Source: Balanoglossus misakiensis
Lineage: Eukaryota; Hemichordata
Assembly (NCBI GenBank): GCA_040954595.2
Contig: CM082582.2
Location: 3,472,001-3,536,000, forward strand
Length of the DNA: 64,000 nt
Direction of reading: 5' to 3'
The first letter of the stretch is position 1. Each line of letters starts with the position of its first letter. Shown one piece after another: positions 25,249 to 36,540 of the stretch. The position numbers and the translations under genes were made by a program. The notes under the pieces were generated by a model. That model made no database searches, was not told the DNA's origin, and worked only from the letters and a program-made list of their open reading frames with translations.

Positions 25249-28200
25249 ATGGTAGGTGATTTTACCGATTTGCAGGGATCTATTTCATTTGAGATCTTGT
25301 CTGTAACTGTCTCTTGATGTAATATGTAATATTGATCATTAACTTCACCCCATCGATACATTTGCCAAAAGTTTGATCGCCGAAACAAATATTTTCAAAG
25401 ATGGCGTCGACCATCTGACTCTAATATCAGTGTTTAGCCCAACTCAACTGGGATATGTCGAGCGTGTTCCGCTGTACAGGGATACGTAAAACAGACTTTA
25501 ATAGTGGAGCCCCACTCCCTACCCGTCGTGGTTCACAGCAGTTATCTGATCGTGTAGGCTTTTCAGTACGATACCGTAGAACTAGAAGATCAGTGACAGT
25601 ATTACACTAAATTTACAATAACACCGTTTGCAGTTATTGAATGGGATCAAATAAGTTAACGTACATTTGTACCACATTCATGATTCAAAGAGGTTGAAGT
25701 ACAAATTTCCTTGCTCAGTGTTCGATTATGATTATAGTAATTAGAAATTTTGTTATCCGGATCCCAGTCGGGCAAACATTGATGCCAACGAGCAATGCGT
25801 CTATTCACTTGGTTACCTCTGAGTACCTCCATCATCCATGGTTACACCACAGTCCCTCTATTACAGGACTGTGGTTTACAATGTACACGGTTGTATTAGC
25901 TGCTTGTCCATAGCCCTACCACTCCCTTTGCTGTTTGTGTTGGGGACGACAATATAGCAATATAATTTAAGACAACATGCAATTATTTGTTGTGCAAAAA
26001 TAGCTAGAATATATCAGCAGTAACCCCCCCCCCCCCCCCCGACAAACAAACAATTTGTATGATTAGTGCAAATTATGGTTTACCTGACTACATTTACATA
26101 AAATAACCCTAAAATGTGTTACCATGGAAATTCAATATTGTTGCAGTTAAGATAGCTATACACTAGTGTCTGTGGGTACTTTTAAAGACCGAAAAGTTTG
26201 CAGCAGCTACAAAATCAAATTTATCAAAAATATTGTTTTTATGAACAAATCTAATGTAACATCAGTATGTTACCATTGAAGTGGAATATTATTACAATTT
26301 CTTACAGAAACAATACACTACTGAAAGTATATTTATTATTGCTACAGCTAATCGAAGTTGTTTGTACTAGGTAGTCTCCGATCATGTAACTGTGGAAATT
26401 TCATATCAATTCCTTGGAACATCAATCCATACCTGCAAACAAAGAGATGAGTTTAGGGCATGTTCACATGAATTGAATAGTTTTAGTATTTTTTTTTTTA
26501 CTTTTCAGTTTTTGCTTTTTCTCATGTTTCTCAAATTTTATTATGAATGATTATGAACTGAAGTTTCATGTGACATTTTTAATTAGAGACAGAAGAAAGC
26601 AGTATCCAAATGGACGTTGGTGGCGCACTATGATGCACGCTTAATTTATGAACTTTTTGATTAACATAATTACAATAGCACAATGACATGAAACAACAAT
26701 TTATTTATGTTGTCAGTAAACTGTGGTAAAATTGATGCTGACTAAAAAAAACCTTATACCGGTAAGTCAGAAGCACCATTGCTCAAGAATTCATGATAAC
26801 AAAGCATGCATGGAATTTTTCACTCATCTTTCTGATAAACTTGCCAATGTTTTCCCCAAACATTACAATACCTTTTTAAAAATTCTTAAAATGTCACAGT
26901 AATAAGTATGCTTTCAAAAAAATGGTGGTACATGTACCTGTCAAAATTCCCTCAAAGTGTGTATGCAGTGCATATTACATGATGCTTTGAGTTCCTTTGT
27001 AATTCATCTATTCTTTTTTAATAATGTGCAGCCTCCTAAAAAGAAGAAAAGTGGGAAGGGCAAGAAGGGGAAAGGTAAAAGGAAGTCGGCAAAATCTAAA
27101 ACACCAACAGTTATTGATGGAATTTCCACTGAAGAAATGAGCAAAGAACAAGTGAGTATATAATCTTCATCTGAGTATGGCCGCAACACAGTGCCACATG
27201 ACACTTTGTTGTCCCAATACATACATGACCATCACATCATACAGGAATCATCAGACTGAATAGAAGTGAAAACTGACAAAATGATGCAATTGAGTGATTT
27301 TCTGCTGGATGCACTTTACAATCTGAGGTGAGACCCCTGTCAGTAAATATATTGATCTAGACGTTGCATGGAAGGACATGCTGGTCAGGTATATAGTAAT
27401 ATTAAACCAGCATGTACCTGGTGAAATCCAGTTCACATTAAATTTAATACCACAGTACCATTTCTGTCAATGTAGCTTGAAGAACATATTGTCAGACTGA
27501 GAGAAGAATTAGATCGAGAGAGAGAAGAGAGAAATTACTTCCAACTGGAAAGAGACAAAGTGAATACCTTCTGGGAGATTACAAAAAGACAACTGGAAGA
27601 ATGCCGAGCTGAGCTTAGAAATAAAGACAGAGAAATGGAAGATGCTGAAGAGAGACATCAAGTTGAAATCAAGGTATATGTCTGATTTTCTATGCATGTT
27701 TTTACATATGTTTAGGTGTGTGATGGACCCAAGCACACGTTTTGTCGTTTGGTGGCCCACAGAGTTGTAACAGTTACAGATAAGCCCTGTAGTGCCTTGC
27801 ATTGTGCATATTCAAAAGCTGGTAATGTTTTGAAATACCGGCAAACCTCATTCTGGTGTTTTGATATATTGGGCATTCCAAAACAAAATGAAATTCATCT
27901 TCAACAGACTGACAGTGAGCGATTTGACTACTGTTAAAATTTTACTATCCTTATATTTTGGAGAATTTTTATTTTTATTTTGATTCTAGAATTTTACCAA
28001 CTATAGAAATTCAACCCCTTCCCACTTTTAAAAGACTTTTCACACACAAGCAACAAACTCTTTTGTTCCCTACAGTGGTTATTGTTCAAATCCACAATCA
28101 CACTATCTCTTTATGTCACTACATGTTTTCCACAATGATTTTGGCCCAATGATTAAATTTGGCTTCTTGCTGGGCTGATCCCTTAATGTTAGCTTCATTG

Positions 28201-31200
28201 TTTTCAGGTACCCCTTTCACCACCATGGTTCAGTCCAGAGTCATTGTTTTCTAGGGTGAAGTTGGACCTCTAAAGAGGGAAATGGGGGTGAAAGGGTTAA
28301 ATTACCCGATCCCAACATGTGACATTCTGAAGTACAACTCACTGACTGTAATAATCTTTCAATCTTCACAGGTGTATAAACAGAAAGTCAAACATTTATT
28401 ATATGAACACCAGAACAATATTTCTGAACTAAAAGCAGAAAGTGCTGTTGCATTGAAACTGGCGCAAGATGAGAACAGGGGGAATGAGGGAGATCTCCGT
28501 AAAGACAAGCGCAGTCTGAAGGTCACGCTCAAAGAACAGGAACTCTCACATGAAGATGTTGTCAAGAATCTCAAAATTGTAAGTACCGGTATTACAGGAT
28601 TTTTAACGGAATACTTCTGATATTTGTCACAGCAGATTTCCTACATGTTGGCATACTTAGGCCAGCCCTTTTAAAGAGACCAGCTGTTAAAAAAAGTGAA
28701 TATTTCAAGTTTTGTTGACTCATTGATGTCATTGTCTTTGTAGAAACATGATGAAGTTGTGACACAGCTCCGTAATGACTTTGAGAGGGAAGCTCGGGAA
28801 ATAGAAGCCAAGTATGAGAAGAAGATGAGAATGCTTCGAGACGAGTTGGAATTGAGAAGAAAAACTGAAATTCATGAAATTGAGGAGAGGAAGAATGGAC
28901 AAATCAACACCCTGATGAAGAATCACGAAAAAGCATTCAGCGATATCAAGAATTATTATAATGATATTACCTTGAATAATTTGGCACTTATAAACTCACT
29001 GAAGGTATGTAGGTTGGTTTTCGGAGGTTGCTGTGATTTTTGGATGCGCATATTTTTGACGTGTCCATAGAAAAAATAGTGTCAAAGGGAGAAATATATG
29101 CATGAAGAATAATTAATCACTTCATCCCCATGCATCTGAAAGCTCCTTGGGGACATACCTGTGCCTGGGTCTGTCAATCAAATTTGGCTAGCCAGGCTGT
29201 AAGTAGGCTTGCTGGGTGGCATCAAATACATGTGATTTTGGCATCAACATGACCTGTTCTTTTTGCTCTGCATTAATTAAAATACCACTGTTAAAGAAAC
29301 TTAAAGCCCCAGTAACTCTCACCTTTTCAGCTGTTTTTTGAGGACGCAATATACCAGTAGATTTATATTAAATGTTTTTGTTGAAAAATTCTGAGGTCAA
29401 TAGACAAACAGTTTGAAATGCCACTTTCTTGGCTCATGTGGGCTGTATGATGACCAGTAGACTGTAATGCAATACTGTGAATTCAGATCAGTGGTCGTGC
29501 TTGCTGTTAATGGTATGAGGTCTCTGGGAACGCAGTGAAACCACAAAATGCGTCCCCTGCTCTTTTGAGTGCATCTCCGTAGAAAACAGCAGTTAAATGT
29601 CAGCAGCTGATTGGATTGTGTCTAACAATTTTCATGTCTATTTTGCCAGGAACAAGTGGAAGAAATGAAAAAGAAAGAAGAGAGAATGGAGAAACAAATG
29701 AACGAAATACAAGCTGAAAACCGAAGACTAAAAGAACCTCTTGAGAAAGCTCGAGAGGAAGTGTCAGAACTTCAGAGGCAGTTAGCGAACTATGACAAAG
29801 ACAAGGCCTCATTAGCTGTAAGTAGTTCTAGAAATTTTGACCGCACTATAACTGAATACATATTTTATTGAAAGTTATCTTAGACCGCCAAGTCTGGGTG
29901 TGAATTATGACTTGCATTATGACTTGCAGTTTGGTTTCTATCAAGTTGTACCCTGTAAACTATCAAAATTACGATTGTGTATGTGTTCAGTGTTGGCGAC
30001 CATACACTGTCTTGCTACTCCAAATTATTTGCACATTTTACAGGTTTGTTTGCTTGATGAAACCAAGTTTGCATTTTGTCTAGTGGTCATAAACAAAATT
30101 ATCACTTTATATACAACAGAAGAGGCAAAACTTTGGCACTTTTTAAAGTTATGAATCGTCATTATTTTGCAAACTGTGAGACTTCACGCAAGTTTTTCAG
30201 GAAGAGTGACTTTGTCCCTTTAAGTTTAAGACATTCTATGTTTTGAAAAGAAATGTCCCATATTCTTTATTAATTGCTGTTGGGGAGAACACTGTACATA
30301 GTCAACCATAGACCCTGGGTCTATGATCACTGGATCAGTTGCCCAGTTGTGCGATGCTGAGAATATGAAGACGTAACATACATTACTGTTTGTATGACTA
30401 ATCAGAGATGCATTCTAGGACTTGGCAGTTTTATTTGTTGGAAATTTGAGTGGATGGGCTTCAAATTGGTAATCAGTTACATGCATAATAGAAGTTTACA
30501 TGTGTTCCAGACTTCAAGCTCTATTCATTGTTCATTGACAGAGTGCTAAGGCGCGTCTCAAAGTAATGGACCAAGATTATAGAGATCTTCAGTGGGAACA
30601 TGAAGTTCTGGAACAGAGATTTGAACAGGTAGGTTTTGACAGTCATTATTCTCCCAGGGTAAACCCATGTCCTTGGGTTGTGTGATATGACTTGAACGTG
30701 AAGAGAGCTTGTGCAGTAATTAAGTTCATGGCACAGGGACGTCTAGAGTTTGTTAATGAACTTGTGCAAAGTCTGTCATTAAAACTTGTTTCTCCCAAAA
30801 TGACATTTGCTATTAAAAAGTGGGAACATACATGTATGTCATCTTTGTTGTAGAACTTAAGTTGGACATATTTTAGCTCGTCCACCATCTTGCCTTGCAT
30901 GACCTTTCTGTCATTCACTGCCATCATTTTATTTTTTACTTTTTATCAGTTGCAAAGAGAGAGGGATGAGCTGTATGCCAAGTTTGTCAAGGCTATTCAT
31001 GAAGTACAACAGAAGAGTAATTTCAAGAACTTACTACTGGAGAAGAAACTAACAGCCTTAGCAGACACACTTGAGAAGAAGGAGGCACAGCTGAATGAAG
31101 TCTTATCAGCTTCGAACTTAGATCCTACAGCACTGACAGTTGTCACCAGAAAATTGGAGGTAAAGTTGACATGAAAGCATGCCATCATTGTGCATGAAGT

Positions 31201-32340
31201 AGTGTATTCATTTGTGCTGTTAAAAGTCCTCAAGTTGTATAAGTCAATGTAAGTTTGGATTTTTATCTGTATGTTACATGTTGCTAGAAAATTTCTTAAG
31301 AAAATGAAATTATTTTTTAGTTTCGATTAGACTAGAGTATAATTATGTTTGTATAATGTGCACATAATATTTTATATTTAATGTGTGGAATGTGTCTTAC
31401 AGGATGTTTTGGACTCCAAGAACAGCGCCATCAAAGATCTCCAGTATGAATTGGCTCGTGTTTGCAAGGTATAGTGAAAAGTCTCCTATGTCTCAAAAAA
31501 TGTGGTGTCCATGACTTCCAGATATGGTCGTTAGCAGTTTGTACACCTCACAACAATTTCAGTATTTCATCAGAAATTGTGGCTCATATCCCAGTAGTTT
31601 TAGCCCCTGTGCAAGACGCAGGGACTAAAGTCATACTGAAGTTTGTCTCTGTGTGTGTCTTTGTCAGCAATACCTCAATAACAGCTGATCAGATTTCAAC
31701 ACTGAAAAGTTGGTGGATGGGAACTGTATGGAAATGCTAAGAACAAAATATTAGGTTTATGTTTGGTCCTCTTTTGGCAGCCATCTTTTTCAACCAATTT
31801 GGAAGCCTCACCGACAACAGATTTCGATAGACTGGTGCGTTTAACTGAGAAACAGGAAGAAATTGTGTCAAATGAAATGTCCATTTAAATGAGCTTGATG
31901 TTGGGTATATACACAAACATATCATCAACCTGTGATTGTGGATGTTCATTTACACATGAACAAGTTAAATAATAAATGGGTGCCACACCCATATATTCAG
32001 TCGCCCGTTGCAAGAGTTTATAACTATTGTGATATGCACACACAGGTGTTAGAACCTCCACAAATTCAAAATGTTGTCATCTGTCAATAAGGAAAAGATT
32101 TAAGTGTGTTATAATATGCTAAAAGTGGCAGCTATAGGGGCTTCAACTTTAACACCCATTTTGTTTTTCTTTCTTCTTTTTTTCATACAGGCCCATAATG
32201 ATCTGATGCATACTTATGAATCTAAGCTGCAGCAGTTTGGTGTACCGACCGATGAACTTGGTTTCAAACCATTAGAGAGTACTGTTGGTGGTCAGCAACT
32301 AGGACAGGGACCAGCAGGTCTTGTGGCAGCTCCAACATAG
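25249..32340 (+). CDS. GAS8: Dynein regulatory complex subunit 4 (growth arrest-specific 8)
   Basis: Ten coding exons: 25249-25251 (the ATG only), 27032-27151, 27476-27673, 28372-28578, 28744-29004, 29650-29817, 30542-30628, 30950-31159, 31403-31468 and 32191-32340. Every junction is GT-AG and every intron is phase 0, giving 489 aa (human protein about 478). The product starts [10 protein letters not shown], then is almost entirely coiled coil with conserved blocks ([89 protein letters not shown]) and ends [16 protein letters not shown]4 is a scaffold of the nexin-dynein regulatory complex linking axonemal doublets and controlling dynein in motile cilia. AATAAA signals follow the stop at 32412-32417 and 32444-32449. 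Intron 1 has a C17 run (26024-26040); intron 3 has a TTAA MITE. No defect seen. Confidence 0.96.
28207..28300. mobile_element. Short TTAA MITE with CCCTTTCACC ends, copy 3
   Basis: A 94-bp copy in GAS8 intron 3: left end GTACCCCTTTCACCACC (TTAA lost), right end GGGGGTGAAAGGGTTAA (28297-28300). It shares GGTTCAGTCCA and GTTGGACCTCTAAAGAGGGA with the MYLIP intron copies. Confidence 0.75.
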
Positions 32341-32835
32341 GAACAAACCATGCCACGTAATGAGTGTCACCCATTTGGAGTTGTCCAGCTAGACATCCAT
32401 ATTCCACAGTAAATAAACTTTTGTTTTTGAAACTACAAAATGTAAAATAAAACCAAAAACGTGAAAAAATGTTCATCCAAACATTCATGTTTATTACATA
32501 TTTCTGATGTATATTTGCATAAATATTTCTGTACCCTAATGTATAAGGGTCAATCTGGTATCTATCCTCCAAAAATAAGCGTTTTCTTTGACTTTGAATA
32601 TACAAGTGTAAGTGTTGTAAATAAAGGCTGTTATTAAATAATTTTAAATTGATTTGTGTCCTTTTTTTAAGTCCTGTGGACGGAAGGTCCAATGGACCAT
32701 CACGTTGCATGTGCTGTATGTCATCTGTAGAGCAATAAACAAAATTTCAGTAATTTTTTCTGAAATTTGTCAGGATGATGACGTGCAAATACCTCCTGCA
32801 TAATTTCTTGCTCTACTCCCCTTATCAACGTAGCT

Positions 32836-33642
32836 GAGGTATTTAAGGGTGTCGAAAATACAAGAGTGAGGGGCCAAAGTGCGGGACACGCACTGTGCAA
32901 TAAATGGCACTCTGCGGGAATACACGCACACTGCAAAAGATGTGGGACTCTGCGGGACCCTTGGCTTTGATTACATTTGAATTTTGAGGAGTTCGATCGT
33001 GTTTTTGACCGACATTTTCTAATTTCATGTTGCATTTCGAGGAGGTCGATCGTGTTTGACCGACATTTTCTATTGTCCTGTTGCATTTCGAGGAGGTCTT
33101 TCGTGTTTTTGACGACGTCCGACGACATTCGGGCATGGAGTTCGATCGTGTTTTTGACCGACATTTTCTACTTTCATGTTGCATTTCGAGGAGGTCGATC
33201 GTGTTTTTGACGACGACCGACGACATTCGGGCGTTGAAAATAATAAATGATCGGGCGATCAACCACCCACAATCGACATTTTCTACTGTCCTGATGTTGC
33301 ATTCGTAAGTGGTAAACCCAAGGATGACACACGTTTATGCAACGTCGTTCACAAGCCATACAGGCCTGGCTCATTTTTTTTCTCTGTCCGAGTACACATT
33401 AGGTTACGTGTTGTTCTGCTCTGCCGAAAAATCAAACGGTCCGTTCCTAGATCTGCGTACTGGTCTGTGTGTTCCCGGTTACACTACACGGCCTCCAGTG
33501 GTGGAGGCCGTGTAACGCCGGGAACAGAGCAAGGTCCGTTCCCTGCGCGTCGGATAATTCCCACAGAGTGCCATTTATAGCACTGTGCGTGTCCCGCACT
33601 TTGGCCCCTCACTCTTGTATTTTCGACACCCTTAAATACCTG
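32836..33642. mobile_element. Non-autonomous hAT-type DNA transposon with internal tandem repeats
   Basis: The 807-bp element is bounded by an 8-bp target duplication ACGTAGCT (32828-32835 and 33643-33650). Its terminal inverted repeats are about 85 bp; their outer ends read SAGGTATTTAAGGGTGTCG (S is G on the left, C on the right). The CAG-type end plus 8-bp duplication is the hAT signature. Inside, 32990-33240 holds tandem units of about 50-60 bp (GATCGTGTTTTTGACCGACA, TTTCTA, GTTGCATTTCGAGGAGG). A perfect hairpin ACACGGCCTCCA...TGGAGGCCGTGT lies at 33484-33512. No transposase frame; the open frames here are periodic artefacts. Confidence 0.88.
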
Positions 33643-33727
33643 ACGTAGCTTGTATGTATGTAACCACCATCGTTATTTTTGACAACTGATTTCAAATTGT
33701 GCACCATAATGCTGACTATTCACATAT

Positions 33728-34132
33728 TAGCTGCAATAATTGTAGCCTTGGTGGTGGGCTGGTGTATCGCTGTTTGCTGGCCTGATCGCTGATGGCCCCA
33801 CCAAGGCTACAATGCCATCCTTTACCTGACCTACGTAAAAGCGCACTGCCCATCGGCAGCGAATCTTGCCTTACTGTTTGCAAATATAACCGTAATCCCC
33901 CTCTCGGATAATATTAGCAGTGTTGTAAGCCCATATCGACGGACAACTGTACTCTTTGCAGCTGAAAAACGAGTTTAATCACTCGGACACGATGTCAATT
34001 CAAAATCCGCAGTGCGCTTTTACGTAGGCCAGGTATAGGATGGCATTGTAGCCTTGGTGGGGCCATCAGCGATCAGGCCAGCCGACAGTGATACACCAGC
34101 CCACCCCACCAAGGCTACAATTATTGCAGCTA
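33728..34132. mobile_element. TA-flanked nested foldback element
   Basis: The 405-bp element has long inverted arms, about 33728-33847 and 34008-34132, starting TAGCTGCAATAATTGTAGCC on both sides. Each arm is itself a hairpin: TTGTAGCCTTGGTGG at its outer edge and CCACCAAGGCTACAA about 70 bp inside. A single strand could fold either as one long stem or as two separate stems. TA at both edges may be the target duplication. No coding frame. Confidence 0.8.
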
Positions 34133-34550
34133 TACATACATAAGCTAAATGCTTGGCATTTCATTGGGTTTCATGAATTTGAATAAGAAACTGAGCAGAT
34201 ACACATCCCAAAAATACTGACAACATAGCACTGAAAAGTGACAGCTAACAGAATTTTACCAAATTTTAGTGTTATACCAAATACAGTGTCACTGCCCCCC
34301 AAGTTATGAAACTTGACAGAAATATTTTTCTCTCTTGAACAATAAACTGCAAATTTACATATCAAATGAACTTTAGTAATCAGTGAGTGACTGCACATTC
34401 TTGGTAATGTGATACAGATATTGAATTTGCATAGAACAGATAGTAATATTGAATTTGCACAGACCTGATAGTACTATGAAACATTTACCAGTGTCATGTT
34501 AATTAACTGCTAATTTATGCCAATATGGCTAATTTGCAGATTCTGTCTTA

Positions 34551-36499
34551 TTAAAGAGCCTATCTTACCTCGAAACACACTTTTGAGGATAAATAATAAT
34601 TGGGCTTGTGTGTTAAATGCTGGTGTCCTTTTACTTATTTCATATGGATAAATAAATGTTAAATTTAAAAATGTTCAGGGCCTGAGAAAAAAGTTCTGTT
34701 TTGGCCACGCCCATTTCCGTGACGTCACAAGAGGAACCCATTTACGTTTGCAACAGACTAGCACTGTACATTGCAGTGGTTGAATTGCAACCATACATGC
34801 CTGTGATGTAAATGGCTTTGCTGTGTCAGCCTGGGTACAACTCTGTATCCCCCGTACCCTTCAAAATAAACGTACATATGTCTACCTTATCATCTAGGGG
34901 AGATGCGATTATGAAAAAAAAAACTCGGCCCGGTTAGGCTACGGCTTCGCATTGCAAGCAGTACACAACATGCAATGGCAGCGGATGTATATAGGCACCT
35001 TACACATACAATGATTGCTGCCTCGATTAAACCGTCGAATATTGCCCAGAGGTTTAGGTCTAGAGTGTTGGGACTAAATCTACTTATCTTGGACAATGTC
35101 AACTTATTGATAACTGATCGTGGTCTTTTTGGCGATTTTCAATGACTGCCTCAACAGACAAAATACGCGTGTGTTATTGTACAAGGCCAAGGGAACTCCA
35201 TCAGCGCCGATCGGCAGCGATGACACATATCGCGCCGCGATGTATATTTACTACCAGCACTAAAATTCTGTCTTCTGAATTACATGTAAGCTATGCCTTT
35301 TTGGTGATGACAAACAGAAACATTTATGACTTGTCGCTGTAATCATGGAAGTTCCTTGACATGCTTCATACTGCATTATAACAAAATGAAACCATACAAC
35401 CAACAGCAACAGGCGATCATGCCAGGCCGACCCACTCACGCTCACAAAGCATGAAACATTTTCATTGATACACACGAATATCTAAGTTTGGAAACAGTTT
35501 TCACTCACACGAGGCAAAATTTATTCAACACATTTTGTTTCAAAATTTGTACAGTGTGTTTTGGAGCCGATGAGTCGGACATAGCGCGACGTAAAACTTG
35601 TAAACAAAGAAATTAGAAAAGAAAGATGGCGACCGTTCAACCGAAGCCATACAAAGGTACGACTGAAAAAAACGTGAAATAGTAACGGTAATATTTTGAA
35701 CGTTCAAGTTTTTACATCGATTGCTGTCAACCTTAATTATCGTAGTTTGCGGTCACTGGGTACCGGTTAGCCAGACGGAAGCGTGAATAATAATAAACAA
35801 TCTCAACATGATGTCGGCCAACGCAAAATTGTGTTTACGCATCCTGCCAGTTCACCTACTACTACTTGTCTACAGTACTGTGTAAATCGCGGTCGCTGGA
35901 ACATTGTATGAACACCAATACCGGGTATAAACGATCTGTTGGTCGACCTCTCCTGCTGACAGGCTTCTATTTTCCTGTATGGGTGGGGATTGTCTTCTCG
36001 TGATTCGAACCTGGCCGATTATCGTTCAACGGTCATGCATTGACAGTTACGGCCGCGGCCGTCACCGGCGCCGCGCCGGCTTCATATCCACCGTACGATG
36101 TTGATGATCGTGGCAGAGACTTTCATTCGTTTTTGTGGAACTCACACGGGTGACTCCCGTCTAGGTAATGTGTTGCTGCAACCACGACAAACAACTCCCT
36201 TTCCCATAGTGGTATTACACAGAAAAGCACGAAAACACCGTATGACACCTGTGAGCATCGCTAAAGCTGGTCTACCTGACCGGTTCCTCTTGTGACGTCA
36301 CGTCACGTGACCAAAATGCAGCAAATCTGAACTCGGACTTTTCAGGACGGGGTGGATTTTGAAGCATTTTATGAGAACAAAACAAATATTATAGAAATCG
36401 ATACCCGAAAAATATAGTCACTTTTGGAAAATAGTACATTTCTTTTGAATACTTTTTAACCTTCTGATAAGATTTAAAAAGGCAAGATATGCTCTTTAA
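34551..36499. mobile_element. TTAA-flanked 1.95-kb non-autonomous element
   Basis: TTAA sits at 34551-34554 and 36496-36499. Inward the ends read TTAAAGAGCCTATCTTACCT and, inverted, TTAAAGAGCATATCTTGCCT (18 of 20 matching). About 170-200 bp further in, both arms carry TGACGTCACAAGAGGAACC as an exact inverted pair (about 34721-34739 and 36281-36299), so the arms are diverged long inverted repeats. The interior includes a GC-rich tract near 36050-36090 and an ATGGCGACC start context at 35626, but no transposase. The right end lies only 41 bp from the GRHPR stop codon. TTAA suggests piggyBac-type mobilisation. Confidence 0.72.
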
Positions 36500-36540
36500 A
36501 CTACGTCCGCAAGATCACATTTAGTTTATATCTAGTTCGT

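Noticed and set aside
32721-33374. Overlapping open frames up to 147 codons on both strands with repeated peptide blocks
   Set aside because: They follow the tandem repeat inside the hAT-type element, and the periodicity explains the absence of stops.
35626-35656. ATGGCGACC start context with a possible GT donor, as a first coding exon (MATVQPKPYK)
   Set aside because: It lies inside the 1.95-kb TTAA element, is only ten codons, and no downstream exon on the plus strand was found.
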